DNA of 64,000 bases from Ascarosepion bandense (taxonomy: Eukaryota; Mollusca; Cephalopoda; Sepiida; Sepiidae). The position numbers and the translations under genes were made by a program. This document shows positions 1 through 13,200 of the stretch, piece by piece; the first letter of the stretch is position 1, and every line of letters starts with the position of its first letter. The stretch spans positions 930,001 through 994,000 of the forward strand of contig JBBBDQ010001028.1 in the NCBI GenBank assembly GCA_037127315.1, read 5' to 3'. The notes under the pieces were generated by a model. The model did no database searches, was not told where the DNA came from, and worked only from the letters and a program-made list of their open reading frames with translations.

Positions 1-1010
1 ATGGAAGACTTAAAAAAAATCATTGCTCAAATGTTTAAAGCCCAGTTGGACCTACAACAAAAACCAGAAGAAAGACAACATCTTTTTCAACAACAAGAAG
101 ACAACAGCTTTATCAGCAAAAGTCAGAAGAGACACAACAAAAATTGTTGATGGAAATGCATAAGCAACAGTTGAAATATCAACAAATGACACTTCAAAAA
201 CTGAATTACAACACAAACAACTCCCGGAATTACTCGAAAAATCAGTGAACGGTTAAAAAAACTCTGAAGATATGATTTTTTCCCAGAACACAATTTATAA
301 TTCAATGGAAACTTTTGAATGCGTGCCGGACGAAGATAAAACTTTCGAGGCATTTTACAGACGTTACGAAGACATCTTTAACGTAGATTGTTAACATTGG
401 CCTAACGAAAAAAAGGTGCGGTTTCTATTAAGAAAACTGGGAAGTACTGAACACAAAGTAGATTACATTGTGCCTAAAAAACTACGGATCTGAATTTTGC
501 AGAGACCATTAAGCTCCTGTCAGAACCAAATATTACCTTGTTCCATAAACGATGGAAATGCCTTAACACAGTTATGGAAAAACAACAAGACTTTCTAATG
601 TTTGCAGTAAATGAGCTCTGCAATGATTTTAGATTAGCCGAGCTCACTGCGGACGACTTCAAGTGCTTGATATAAATTTGCACAAGGAATAGTATCTGCA
701 GAGGACGCCGAAATCAGACGCCGAAATCAGACGCCGAGTGCTCTCTAAGCCTGAAAATGAACAAGGACTGACGCTTCAGAAATTAGCTGAAGATTGTCAA
801 AGGGTGATTTCTGTGAAAAGTGACGCAAAAACAATTGAGGAAACAAATAAAAACCTGGCATTCCCCGGAAAAAGATAAAATGCAAAACTCGGATAACAAA
901 CCTCGAAATAGACAAAACACGTATAAGCAAAAGAAACCTCCCACACCATGCTACTACTGTGATAGGTGGCATTGGATGAAATTTTGCCCAGTTCTGACAC
1001 TATCTCACGC
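1..1010 (+). pseudogene. Ty3/Gypsy-type gag relic
   Basis: An ATG at position 1 opens a glutamine-rich coiled start (49 codons to a stop near 147). Further on, frames at about 320-680 read DKTFEAFYRRYEDIF and FLLRKLGSTEHKV, then a nucleocapsid-like CYYCDRWHWMKFC at about 949-987. This order and style fit the capsid and zinc-knuckle part of Gypsy gag proteins in invertebrates. There are several stops and frameshifts, so it is dead. The call rests on pattern, not on a database search. Confidence 0.6.
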
Positions 1011-2622
1011 AGTGATGCTTTCCCTTCTCCCGCGGGGATACTATACTTTGATTGGTTTAAAACAACGGAGAGAGAAATTGATATTCTTAATATTATTAAT
1101 GTTTTATTGCGTCACGCGATGTGAGCTTAGGAAAAAAAAATTTTAGTACCATCAAGTGCTTCTAAAAATACGGGAGCATAAAATTTAATTATTTTATGAA
1201 AATAATCATTTCTCTTCTATCATATTTTTATAAATATCGCTACTTTCATGTTCAATATAGATTTCTCTGGCTGAAATGTTGATTCCGCTAATCTGAAAAC
1301 GCATAGACAAAACAAGTGTCAGAGTCAGTTGATAAGGTCACCCGAAGGCCAAGGCCACTGTTTAGCACAACAGTCCGAAATAACCCGAGCTGAATTCAGT
1401 TCGATGTGAGTTGGCATAATCTTATTGGTCGAGCTAAGACATCCGCAAATCGAGTGGGCGGAAACCGATTTTCATTGGCCGAAGACTGTGAGCCGGCCGG
1501 GTCCTCCAGAGAGGATCGAAATTGGTTATAAAAATAGATGCTCAATACGAAAAGTTTCAGTTTGTGAGTTGGGTGACAGTTTTTGAGTTGGGGAGCGAGT
1601 TAGTTAGAGCAGTTTGTTGAGTTGGAGCTGCTATCAGTCGAAATGTAGCGACTGGGGAAAATAGCCCCAGCCAGGAAGCCATGACCCACGGCTGGTTGCC
1701 CACCATAGAACTTATGGCTAAAGAGTTAATTTCGAATGAAGCCTGTAGCAAATTAACTCAAAGAAGTTAATTTGGAATAATGCGCCATCGACATGAATCC
1801 CGAAAGAACGTTATTGTTATTTTTTTTAATCACGGGAAAATAAAAAATTCTGATTCTTCGTTCGCTCAACTTCGGCAAACTCCGTTAAATGCCGATAAGG
1901 ACCCGAAAAAACTTTGCTGTTTTCGAAGTTACATAGGAAAATTGACAATCCTGATTATAGAATATTAATGAAAAGACTTTAACGAAATACGAGAAGAGAC
2001 TTTGGCGAATATTTGAAGAGATCTGTTTATTTCAACGTTAACGAAACTTAGACAAAACACTTCGTTTAAAGATTAGAAGCTATGATGCTTTTGGCGAACT
2101 TTCTCTCTCCGTTGTAAAATCATTTTCAACGATTGTATATCATTTTCGACAACTGTATTCTTGGGAAAAGAAAGACATTGTTTTTTCTTTATATAAAGAC
2201 ATTCTTCGTAGCTCTCCAAGCGTGTTCGACTTCATTTATTTTATTATTTTATTTTATTTTATTTTTTTTTTTTTGTGTCGTGTTTATTTTTTTTCAAACC
2301 ACAAGTGTACACCAGTGTCCGGACTGGCTAAAAGGGACGACTATTAAGATTGCAAGACGAAACCTCTGGGATCTAATCACAACGTGGGACAGTGGCCCGT
2401 TGTTGCAAAAGACGTCCTGTAACCCAGCTTTTGTGGCGACATCATTGGACGGGATCGTCGCGACCGGGTGGCAGTGTCACAACTGGGATCGTCACGACCG
2501 TCACGAAAACGAGTGTCACATTAGACAGACGGCCAGCCCGGCCTGAGGCGTCACATCCGGTGCCGTTTCGACCAGAATCTGGCCTGAGGGCAGCTGGCAG
2601 TCCGGTACGTTAGTATCACACA
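1011..2622 (+). other. Unassigned, LTR-like stretch between two gag fragments
   Basis: There is no coding pattern. A TATA-like TTATAAAAAT lies at 1526-1535, followed by a G-rich leader-like region. A run starting TGTCAGAG (about 1317) and ending TATCACA (about 2619) would fit a TG...CA long terminal repeat, but no second copy is present to prove it. A T-rich tract at 2235-2300 and a GC-rich block at 2380-2600 differ strongly in base composition. Confidence 0.3.
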
Positions 2623-3255
2623 GTCAAAAAGAAGGAATATTGCAAAAATTGCAAGAAGAACAGTCATAGTTTAAATCAGTGTTGGTATGCCAAAAATAAC
2701 AACAAATCGAGAAAAAATAAAATTAGACAAGCCCAATCAAATAATTCAAGTGATGGGAATTTAAGGAAATGCGTAACTGTTGATATTTTTAAGAACTCGA
2801 TTAAATTTCAACTAGATTCAGGGAGTGACCTGCCAATAATTAATTGGCGTATGTGGAAAAAATTAAACAACCCGACCATACTAAAAACAGATAGAACAGC
2901 GAAATTTGTGACTGGTGAAAATATTAATATATTAGAAGTCATACTAACAGTAACATTAAACGGAGTTACTAAAAAGCTTAAGGCTTACGTGTTAAAAAAA
3001 TCGGACAACATATTCGGATTGGATTGGTTAAATAAATTCAACCTTTGGGATTATCATGTGAGTACTTTTTGCAAGAAATTAGGCAGTAGAACGTCAAATT
3101 CAAAGAAGCTAAAAAAGGAACGCAAACAAACAATTCCACAGGTTTTGTCCAACGGCCTGGGAAAATGTTCTAAATCTGAAAACGTTTCTATAAGTCCCGA
3201 ACCAAATGATTTGAAAAAGCTCCCAGAAGATTTGATCCTCTCAACAAAACAATGA
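2623..3255 (+). pseudogene. Gypsy-type nucleocapsid and aspartic protease fragment
   Basis: One frame is open for about 210 codons without needing an ATG. It starts with a CCHC zinc knuckle (YCKNCKKNSHSLNQCWY, spacing CX2CX4HX4C) and continues to a retropepsin-like active site FQLDSGSDLPIIN, followed by IFGLDWLNKF, the usual 'LGxDWL' block of Gypsy proteases. It stops at 3255, before any reverse transcriptase. The knuckle differs from the one at 949-987, so two different elements seem to be joined here. Confidence 0.7.
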
Positions 3256-3650
3256 ATGGTCTAGCACAGATAAAAAATCTTGGTCTGTACCCAAAACAGA
3301 TATAAGCTTTCACCCTGTAACCAGTAACAAAGCCTATTCACATCAGAATATTTATTCAAACATAAAGCTACAACTACAACATCACGAAAAGGTAAAAGAC
3401 TTACACCATTTCAAACACTTGATCTATTATCTCAGAATTACCTACTCTACAAAAATCTTCAAAAAGATAAATCCATCTAAGGAAAATAATACCAGTACAC
3501 ACAACATCACTGTTAAACATGGAAGAAGTATTCAATTTTTTTTTACTTCTTCTTATTCGCTTTTCAAGGAAAAAAAAAGAAATTCTTGGAATAGGGGTGT
3601 TGTGGAACCCAAACTCACCTCAACATGGACTCACCCACTGCTATATTAAT
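3256..3650 (+). other. Degenerate sequence after the protease fragment
   Basis: This is low-complexity, A- and T-rich DNA with short open frames and no recognised domain. It probably belongs to the decayed Gypsy element. Confidence 0.3.
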
Positions 3651-4717
3651 AGGTGTGTGATAGCTGTAGTGGGGAAAAACAGATAGTAGCAGAAGTTTTT
3701 GGCTTGTTTGTACATTTTTCTGGCTTCTCCGACCTTTGCTTTTGTCGAGCATTGGACTTTTAACAAAAAATTTTTTTGAACCTCTTTGGATCTAACTTTT
3801 TACAGAAAGGACCTTTATTTTGAACAGCTAAGTTTATTTTTATTTATTTTTTCGTTTTTTTTGCTTTGTTCTTTCTTTTTAATTTCTAGCTTTTTGTTTT
3901 TATTTTCGTATTTTTGGTGGCCATATTTGTTTTTGTTTAGGTCGGCCGTTTTGAATTTATTTTTTGTTTTCCTTTTTCAGTATCTGTTTGGCCTTAATTG
4001 CCATATTTATTTTTGTTTAAAACTATCGTTTTATTTCTTGACCAGAAGCTGAATTATTAGCTGATTTTTTTCCACTTTAACCTTTTTTTCCAGCCCCTCC
4101 CCATATTCTTTTTTACGGAAGTAGCCTTTTAGGTGACTCTCCGGTTTTTTGTTTGATTTATTTATTTTTTCGTGTAGTTAGTAAATTTATTTTATTTGTT
4201 GTACAAGTTTATTTTTCAGGTTTAATTTTTAGCCCCTCCCCCTATTACTTTTACCGAAGTAGCTTTTAGGCGACTCCTTGTTTTATTTAATTTTTCGTAT
4301 TGTTTGTGTAATTAATTTTATTGTAACTTTGTAAAGTTTATTTTGTTTTGTTAATTTAAATCACTTAACGTCAATTTAACTTTCTCGTATTTCTTTTTTT
4401 TTTTTCGGCTTTTAGGCGACTTTTTGTGTTTGTTTTAAACCTCGCAAGAGTCTAGTTTTCTTAATTTTACAACCGTTTTGTTATTTTTAAATTTGTTTGC
4501 CTTTATAGGCTAATTTTATTTTGGTTTATTTTTAAAAACCGTTTTCTTCTCTGTATCGTTGTTCGTTTTTGTTATTACCTTACGAGTTTATTTTGTGTAG
4601 TTTATTTTTTATTTTTATATAGTCCCTCCATTTTTCTCCAGTTTTTCCCACCCTTCCCCTTTCGCCTTGGAATTACGGAAAAAAAATTATATTGGTTCCG
4701 TTGTGTAAATTTAAAAA
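3651..4717 (+). other. T-rich 5' leader of Tx1-like LINE A
   Basis: A strongly T-rich, C-poor stretch runs up to the ORF1 start at 4718. It has an internal direct repeat: AGCCCCTCCCC...GAAGTAGC...TTAGG-GACTC at about 4090-4138 and again at about 4232-4280, with a third partial copy (CTTTTAGGCGACT) near 4409. Repeated leader monomers are known in several LINE clades. The phenylalanine-rich open frame at 3786-4052 is a composition effect. Confidence 0.45.
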
Positions 4718-5396
4718 ATGGCCGACCCACGTCGGCCGGTAAAGAAAAACTTATTTTTGACCCGCCCTGGAAGGGCCCACCAGATAAAAATGAAGAGTCT
4801 TATCCCCCTCTTATTGCTCAAAATAATAAGAATAATCAACAAGAGAAGAACAAGATAAATGTGACCAAAGCTATGGTGGCCGAGAACGTCCAAAAGGATA
4901 CAAATACTGACAAGTCGAAAAATGACAAAGACAAATCCAAAGATGCTGAGGCCGGGGAATCGCCCTTGGGGTGGAAGTCCCCTCATAAAGTTAAAATCAA
5001 TTTGACGGAGTTCTTGGAGAAAGCCAAGAGTTACGCACACCATCTGACAGAAGGTGGGCTCTTGGAAGATCCCCAAGAATTAAGATTGAAAAAAGAATTG
5101 TGTCAGTCTTTGTGGTGGACAAGCGTTCGCGCAAAATTTGTCGCTCAACAAAAGACACAGTGTTAAAAACAATGCAGTCCATGGGGGTTAAGCCCTTACG
5201 TATCGTTAAAGGTGCGGGCTTTTTCATGTGGGACGTGCTGCTGCCCACGCCGGAAGACTGCCAAAAAATGGTCACTGCAGATACGATCACCAAAGACATA
5301 ATAATCAGAACAGAATACCAAGGCATGCGTAGGACCAATGTAGCAGTGTACGAGGTCCCTCCTCAGGTCATCGGGGAGCATCTCGCAGCCTATTTC
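4718..5396 (+). pseudogene. Tx1-like LINE A, ORF1 N-terminal part (interrupted)
   Basis: The frame starts ATG at 4718 (MADPRRPVKKN). A lysine/aspartate-rich linker follows in a second frame (4861-5166), then a gag-like fold in a third (about 5100-5396) with YQGMRRTNVAVYEVPPQVIG. The same block occurs in element B (GTRRTRIIIHGVSLGI), which supports the family. Two frameshifts show it is not functional. It is cut at 5397 by the poly(T) end of an antisense LINE. Confidence 0.7.
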
Positions 5397-8335
5397 TTTT
5401 TTTTTTAATCATCTCACCCCAAGCAAGGCATTCCACTGCCACTATTGCGCATGGGGCTACACAGGGGAAGGTAAAGAGAAGGAGTGGTTAGACATAGGGA
5501 ATGGGAGCAGGTTAGTGTGTTAGGAGGTGTCTATTGACCTTACATTTAAACTCCTGGAGATTGTATCCGTCGAGGAAGCAATCGTGTGGAAGGGAATTCC
5601 ACAGTCGGGAAGTGCGAGGAAAGAAACTGTTGGAGTAGAAGTTGCGGTTGCATTTTATCGGTTTCACTGTAAAAGGGTGGGATCTAGTTGCTAATCTAGT
5701 ATCTCGTTCAAATTCGTATTTAGGGGGCACCAGTGATCTAAGTTCATCGGAGCAGAATCCGTGAAAGTATTTATAGAAGAGACACAGGGAAGCCACGTCG
5801 CGCCGGTGGGAGAGAGACTGCAGGCGGTCTGCCAAGTCGGTATCTATCACATTACAGACCCTCCTCTGAACCTTATCGAGAAGCCCGAGGAGAATAGCAG
5901 GGGCACCCGACCAGATATGGCAGCAGTATTCAATGCACGGGCGGATGGTAGATTTATATATGTGCAGAATAGATTTAGACGGAAAAAACTTCCGGGCCCT
6001 ACACAGAGAACCGACTTTCATAGCAGCGGATTTAGCAATGGATTCGATATAGTCATTCCATTTGAGGTCCGCTGAAAGTGTGAGACCAAGGAGGCGTAGT
6101 GCTTTACTCTCTGGGAGGCACGCCTAGTCCATGCTAATGGGAGGTAGGTGAGATTGTCGATGATGGTTAATTGAGAGTAGCTTCGTTTTAGAAGCATTAA
6201 AATTTACTGGCCATTTCTTATCCCAGTCCAATATGGGTAAGAGGTCTTTTTCAATCTCGGCTGCGAGGTTAGCTTTGACGCCTACACCAGATTTTTGTAG
6301 GAGGCGAGAGTAAATTGTGGTGTCATCGGCGTACAAACCTACTTGGGCTCTTATGGAATCAGGGAGATCATTAATGTATATCAGGAAGAGTGTAGCTGTG
6401 GGGGACACCTGCGTTTGTATGGTAGTTCTGAGAGGCATGTCTGTTTAATACCACCTTCATTGTGCGGTTAGAGAGGAATGACTGGATTAGTTCAAACAAA
6501 TGTCCAGTTATACCATAGCTCCGCAGTTTACATAGAAGGCCAGTATGCCAAACTCTGTCGAACGCCTTAGATATATCCAATGCAACGGTTCAGGCTTCGC
6601 CATTCCTGTCGAGTGCCTGGTATATGGACTCGATGATGGTCGTTAGCATATCAGCAGTAGACCTGTTGAAGCGGAAACCATATTGCTTGTCCGAGAGGAG
6701 CCTGTGTGCTGTGAGATTCTGAACCACCTCGGTGTTGATAATGGCTTCGAACACTTTGCCAAAGATCGGAAGAAGGCTGATAGGGTGGTAATTTGCAGGG
6801 TCCAGGGGTTCTCCAGTGTTTTTAAATATAGGAACTACAGAGGAAGATTTGCAACAGGCAGGAAAGCAGGAAGCAGATAGGCAGAGGTTGTAGAGCTTAG
6901 AAAGGACAGAGGAGAATTCAGGGGCACATTTCTTTAAGACTATGGTTGGGATTCCGTCACCATCGCTCGCTTTGTGAGGGTCAAGTTTTAAGATTGTCTT
7001 AGAGACAAGCGAAGGTGTAATGTGGACATCATTCAGTTGTGCCTCGGTTCTAGGTGAGAAGTCGGGTGTAAAAACTCCAGATGAGTCCAGACTCGAATTG
7101 TTCGAGAATCTGCAGGCAAAGCATTCAGCCTTATCTGCTGGGGAGGTGAGGACCTCAAATTTGTTGATTAGCGGGGGTATTGTGGACTTGCTCTTGTTAA
7201 GTACTCTTTTACAGAGTCGCCAGTAGTCTTTGGCGCTGAATTTAGAGCATGCTATGCGTTGCTTCATTCTGGCAGCAAACAACATCTTAGCTTCGTTAAG
7301 TATCCTTTTACACTTATTACGAGCTGAAGTGAAAAGGCGCCTGTCCGACGCGTAGTTACGATAGAGTCGGAAGAAATGATTCCGGTGGGCAATGGCAGCC
7401 GAGCAAGCGGGTGAGAACCATGGAGACGAATGAGATTTAAGCTGGAATTTCCTAGCAGGGATGAAGGCATCGATGCCAGCTTTAACCCAGGAGGAGACCT
7501 CAGATGCACATTCTTCGATGGGAAGACTAAAAACGTTGTCCCAAGGGATGTCACAGAGGAAGTCTCGGAACGAATCCCAGTCTGCTCTTTGATAGCAGTA
7601 GGATATTCTACTTGATTGGGTATCATGGGTCGGGCGGGAGTGGAGTGAAATATTGACGGACACTACAGTGTGGTCAGAGTTTCCGAGTGGGCAGAGTTGT
7701 CTGGTAGTGCAAGAGTCTGGGATGGAAGTGAAGCAGAGGTCTAGAAGTGAGTCTCTTCCGTTAGGGTTGTCGGAAAAACGCGTGGGAAAGTCCACTACTT
7801 GCGTAAGGGATTGGGTGATTGAAAAGTTCATGGTGTGGACACCAGCAGGGTCGGTGACAGCGTTCTTCAGCCACTTGGTGTGGTGGGCGTTAAAGTCACC
7901 AAACATGAATACATGGGCAGAGGGATGGGAAGAAATGGCTTTGTCGATATTGTCAGAAATGATGTCAAGTAACGAACAGTCAGGTAGAAAAAGAAGAGAT
8001 AGCTAATCGAGCTGAGAAGTGAGAGGCAGAAGCACATGAAAGAATGATCTGGAGATTCAAAAGATGACACCCTAGTTAAGGGAAGGTGTTCGCTGACATA
8101 GACACCAAGCCCATGCATATGAACATTGGAGTCCTTCCTGAAGAGGGGAAGGTAGCCAGAAACGTAGAACTCAGATGAGGGGATAGAAGGGTTAAGATTA
8201 GTTTCACATAGGGCTAATATATCAGGTGAGTTATTATGGAGGAATGAATCTACGCTGAGGAAGTTGGTGCAGATGCCGCGTATGTTAGTGAAAGAGATGC
8301 AGACAGGTTTGGGCGTTTTCAAATGAGCTGGTTTA
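5397..8335 (-). mobile_element. Jockey/CR1-like LINE (J1), nearly full length, inserted antisense in LINE A
   Basis: Read on the minus strand from 8322. The endonuclease has FTNIRGI, ALCETNL, FGDFNAHH and GNSDHTVV. The reverse transcriptase has NYHPISLLPIFGKVFEAII, DISKAFDRVWH and GLYADDTTIYS. The C-terminal tail has YKSTIRPCIEYCCHIWSG. The 3' end is a poly(A) (poly(T) at 5397-5408) after GGGGTGAGATGATT. At least four frameshifts split the frame (8322-7867, 7906-6590, 6580-6371, 6438-6124, 6021-5512), and the RT block normally reading VPQGS is damaged (GVPHSYT). Two further copies of the same family are at 52735-53527 and 54785-56390. Confidence 0.88.
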
Positions 8336-8860
8336 GTTTTGCTATTATGTTTGCTTTTTTTTTGCTATTATGTTTGCTTTTTTTTTTTTGCTTTAGTGAT
8401 TCAGTTAAGGAGAGGTTTTAGAATAGAATCAGTCGGTCAATCGTTTGCAACTTGTGAAGGATGGAGACTGGCGCGGCCTACAACATAATGTGGCCTCGGG
8501 GTTGCCCACCGAACGTTCATGCAGGGACGCCCGTCCATGCGCGATATGGCACTACAAGAACCCCGGTATTATTCAACTGTTGATCAGAGCAGTCTCTCAA
8601 GACGCCACGCAAGAGTTCGGGCTCCTAACTACCAGTCGGAAGCAGCAACCAGGAAACTGCCAACCCGGTACCTTCAGAATGTAAAGACGTTACCACCATA
8701 CTCCGTAACTGCAAAGAGCTTCCAGCTGAACTAACACTAAGACTGGAGAAGGGGGATGAACCGGGAACCCCTTCCTAAACAAGAAACAAGGCGATCACCT
8801 CTAAACTCATTCAAAAGAAGGGGGTGGAGTGTGAGACCGGGCGATAGTAGGAACCATCTA
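8336..8860. other. Junction between J1 and the rest of LINE A
   Basis: A 25-bp segment with TTGCTATTATGTTTGC occurs twice in tandem (8340-8390) next to T-runs, at the 5' edge of J1. The remainder (8400-8860) is moderately GC-rich, has no recognised domain and does not match the ORF1 parts on either side. It may be a further insertion or rearranged ORF1 DNA. Confidence 0.3.
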
Positions 8861-10197
8861 CTCCAATTAATTTCCAATTTCTCTCAATTCGGTGAGATTG
8901 TAGATGCTTCCTGCGATGAACTGACCGGGGGATGGTCTTTCGATATCATGATCGACCGTCAAGCCTTCCTGACCATCCCAAACTGTCTTGACGTTGGGGG
9001 CTTGATTGTTTCCGGACGCAAACCCAAATGCTGGAGGTGCAGAGAGATTGGTCACCTCTCCTCCTTTTGCCCATAGAAGAAAGCCTCTGGAAGCCAGGCC
9101 CCTGAAGACCAAAATACCCCTCTGGCCGCTTCTTTGACAAAATCCGTCCCGCCTGTAGTGGGCATGCCAGCAACCAGGACCGGTGTAGTAGTACTCCTGG
9201 TTGGGTCAAAACATCTGCCCCCATTCGCCGAAAAGCTCTCGCCTGCTACAAGTGTAGTTACGGAGAAGGAAAAGGGGGAATGGCAGGTTGTTGGTAGGAC
9301 CAGAGGGAAGCGTCAAGCTGCGGGACCTCAGTCCCTGATGCTCCCAGGACTAAAGGCACACACAGCCCCACTCCCTCTACCAGCAAGAAGGGCCACGGCT
9401 CGGCCTGGTCCGCACCATCCATAGAGGATCTTAAAAAAGCGTTCGATCCTGGTTATGAGGGCATGAAGAAGATAGAAAAACTGAAACAATAACTGGCAAA
9501 AAACCCTATACGCCCTTCTGTCTCTGCCCCGTCCTCTCCCGGAAAAAGAAAAGTCCCAAAAAATCCCACTCCTCTGAGCCCACTCCAAGAAAACTTTCCC
9601 CACTCAATAGAGATCCCAGCCCGTTTCGATTTCCTCCTCAGCCAATCCCCAGTCCTTCCCCGAAGAAGCAGATACCGCCACTATCAAAGCGGCAAAGAAG
9701 CCCGACTTCTGAGGACAGAGAATCCCGGAAAAGAGCTACAAAGGAAAGGAAAGGATGTCTGTTGTATATCGAAAGAGCAAGCGGAAAGGGCCCAAAGCTT
9801 TGGGAATCGAATAAAAAAATTAAAATACCTTTTGGCAATGAAAAAGTGTGGGGACAAAAATATCGAAGTCCCCACAAATTTCCCCAATGCTGAAAGCCTA
9901 TTGACAGTCATCAGAACAGGAGCCGGAGCTCAAAAGGTGTGGGACATGGTCTTAGAAGCCAAAAAAACTTTCTCCAATCGCCACCATAGAATGTGAAAAA
10001 ATTGAAAATCTAAAACAATTTTGCATTGGACGGGTCCCAATTTTTGTTCACCCCACGCTTTATAGGGCTCTAAAACTAACCTTTCCTTGGGATGTTGGCG
10101 GGCTCTCCCTTGACGGCACTGTTGACAAAGAATTAGGCCAAGGGTCGATGGGAGAGGCTGTTTCCCCGTCCATGTTCTGTCCAGGACCCCAACCCTA
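8861..10197 (+). pseudogene. Tx1-like LINE A, ORF1 C-terminal part with zinc knuckle
   Basis: The frame resumes with ISNFSQFGEIVDASCDE and leads to CWRCREIGHLSSFCP, a CX2CX4HX4C knuckle. A proline- and lysine-rich tail follows in several frames, then a block (VWDMVLEAKKTF, 'YRALKLTFPWDVGG'-like) that is also found at the end of ORF1 in element B. Stops and frameshifts are frequent. Confidence 0.65.
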
Positions 10198-10210
10198 ATC
10201 ACGTATCACA

Positions 10211-13200
10211 ATGGCTCTTTGGTTAGCAAGCTTGAATGCCCGGGGGCTGAGGTCAGTCTCGGAGGGTACTAACAACCCGGATGTGAAACCATTTCGGGAA
10301 TTTATCGATAAGAATGATCTTGTCGATAAATACCGAAATGAACACCCCGGGAGGTAGTGTGGACTTGGACTAATAGGAGCAGCTCGGCTTCGAAGGTACG
10401 CGCTAGCTACCTCGACCGAGTCCTAGTTAGGAGAGTCGACGTAGGGCTCTTAGGTTGTCCAAGTTTCCATTCGATAGTTTATAGGCTCGTCCGGGTTCGT
10501 GTAAACTTAGATAAGCCTAAAGTTAAGTTGGCTGGATACTGGAAATTGAACGCGTCATTATTTGATAGCCAAGATTTCCAGGAACAGCTATTACTAACTC
10601 TAAAGCGGGAACTGACGGGGGCTGTGGTTGGGAATAAGTGGTGGGATTCGCTTAAATCCAAACTTAGGTCGTTTGCTGCCGACTATAGCCGTCGGCTCAA
10701 CTTATCTAATTTAGCGGCGCAAACGGCAGTAGAGAAAAAAGTTGATCGGGCAGTCAAATCCCGTAATAGCGGGGACGTAGACTTAGCTAGGGCCGAGCTG
10801 GCCTCCTTGCTTATCAAGAAGGATCAAGCTCTGGTAGTTAGGGCTAGGTTAAAAAGAATGTCTTCTGAGGCAACGAATATGGCCGCAGAATTGCGTGCAA
10901 AGGAAGCTAGGCAAGCAGTCAATCGGCATACCAAGGACATCACATTGCCGGACGGGCGTACCGTGACTACAGACGTGGGTATATGTGGGGCTTTTCGGGA
11001 TTACTTCCAGGATCTTTTCACCAGGGAGCCCGGTCTGAGCTCTGCTCAGTTCGACACCTATTTGGCTGACTTTCCCCGCCTCGAGGCGGCTGAAGCAGCC
11101 AGGTGCGAGGGGCCCATAACAGAGTCGGAAATCTGGGATGCGCTGAAATTGGTTGGCCGGGACAAAACTCCAGGATTGGATGGTCTTCCCTACGAACTGT
11201 ACTTGAGACAGTCGTCCGTTTTTGTTCCTCTGCGGGCGCTCGTTTATGGATGGAGCAGGGGTCTATACCTCGACGCTTCACCAGGGGTGTAATCAAGTTG
11301 CTTCGCAAGAGCAAGGGCGGTGGGGGTGGCATAGATAATTATCGGCCTTTAACGATGTTAAACACTGACTTAAAGATTTTTGCCAAGGTCTTGGCCCGCC
11401 GTTTGCAGGCTGTCCTCCCTAGTCTGATTGGCCCCGAGCAGACTTGTGCTGTGAAGGGCAGGACTATTCAGGACAACCTTCATTTGGTACGCCTGATCAT
11501 CGAGAAAACCGACACTGAAGCCGCGCTGATCAATTTGGATCAGTCCAAGGCATTCGATAGGGTTGACCATCGCTTCTTGGAATCTGTCCTTTCTGCCGCC
11601 AGTTTCGGGTCGTACTTTCGCTCCTGGATCCGACTGCTGTATGAGTCCCCCGGTGCGCTGGTGGAAGTGAATGGAGTAAGATCGAAGCCCTTCACATTAT
11701 CTCGCTCCATTCGTCAAGGTTGTCCACTTTCGCCTTTGCTGTACGTTCTTGCGTTGGAGCCATTTCTTCGCAAGTTAAAGGCGAATCCGGTCCTTCGCGG
11801 AATTTCCGTACCTGGTGCTACCACCTCGGCCAGGTACTCCGCCTATTCTGACGACGTTTCGGTTTTTGTGTCGAGCAAAGTCGAGATTGACGAAGTTAGC
11901 AAAGAAATCAGATGTTATGAGACGGTGACAGGGGCCAAGATCAATCGTGATAAGTCTGTTGGCTTGCGATTGGGTGCGTGGAAGGGAGTTTCTCTTCCCG
12001 GACCTTTCCTCTGGACGGACGGGCCGATCAAGATTCTCGGCGTCTTTTTCGGTCCTGATCTCCAGTTGGAAATGAATTGGTCGGAGGTTCGAGAGAAGGC
12101 CGAGTGCGCAGTTCGTCTGTGGACTCGAAGGAGGCTTTCCTTAAAGGGGAGGGCGGCAGTATGTGCCTCGCACATCTACCCGATTCTCCTTTACCGACTC
12201 TCGGTACTTCCTCTCCCGTGCACCATTCGTTTGGGGTTAATACAGCTCTTGTTCTCCTTCCTTTGGGGAGAAGGCAAGGCTCTCAAGGTGCGTCGCGAGA
12301 TCTGTTGCCTTCATCCTTCTGAGGGCGGTCTGGGCATGCCTAGCGTTGAGATTCGTCAACATACGCTTCGCATTAGATTCCTGGATCGAATGTGTATGCT
12401 AGCGGATGAGAACGGCGCCCTTGTCAAAGAGGACGTCCATAAAAACTTTCCATCCTTGAGAAGTGTGCACTTGTCGGAGGAGGAGGCCGGCCGTACTAGC
12501 GAGTGCTTCTTCTATAAAGAATGTCGTTTGGCTCTCCAGTTTCTCTTGCGGGCTACGGATGGCCTCTCCAACGCCCAAGCGTTGTCTCTTAAGGCATTAT
12601 ATCGGGTGTTTGTTAGCGGGGCCGTTCAAGATGAACTAATAGGCGAGCTCGGGCTTACAAAGCAGGAGGCTCGCTCCATATGGCCTTGGGCGCCAGGGTT
12701 GAAATGTCTCACTAACGATGAGGCATCACTCACCTGGCTGATGATTCGAAAGGCTCTCTGGGTAGGCAAGAAGCTTCATGCAGCGGGCCTAACACCGAAA
12801 TCAACCTGCGTGCGTTGTGGACTGTCGGCGGAAACCGTCGATCATGCCTTCTTCCACTGCAGTGTTGTTGCTCCGTTGTGTAAGTTTCTTGAAGATCTCA
12901 TGGTTCGTATGCTGCATTGAAAGTTCTTTGTCCTTGAGACTAGTTCTGTTTGTAGCAATGTCGTACCTCCGTTATCTAGGGCTGAGCACGATGTGCTCTT
13001 TTGCTTAATAGGTGTTATGCGAGTCGTGATTTGGACGACGCTACAGAAGGAATTCTATGGTGATGAGAAGTTTACCTCTTCCCAACTGATCTTGTTCTTT
13101 AAGCATCAGCTTAAAGTCAAGATCAGGACGGAAAGGAAACGACTCACTCCATCTGAATTTGGCAAAAGGTGGGTGAGTCTTGCGCGTTTCTGTCGAGCGA

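Noticed and set aside
820..1146. Separate 108-residue gene
   Set aside because: It is the shifted continuation of the Gypsy gag relic, ending in its zinc knuckle.
3786..4052. Phe/Leu-rich membrane protein
   Set aside because: It lies in a T-rich LINE leader with internal repeats; hydrophobicity follows from base composition.
5761..6075. Plus-strand genes at 5761-6075, 6683-6880, 7020-7226, 7653-8006 and 53256-53465
   Set aside because: They are opposite-strand shadows of the J1 and J2 LINE reverse transcriptase.
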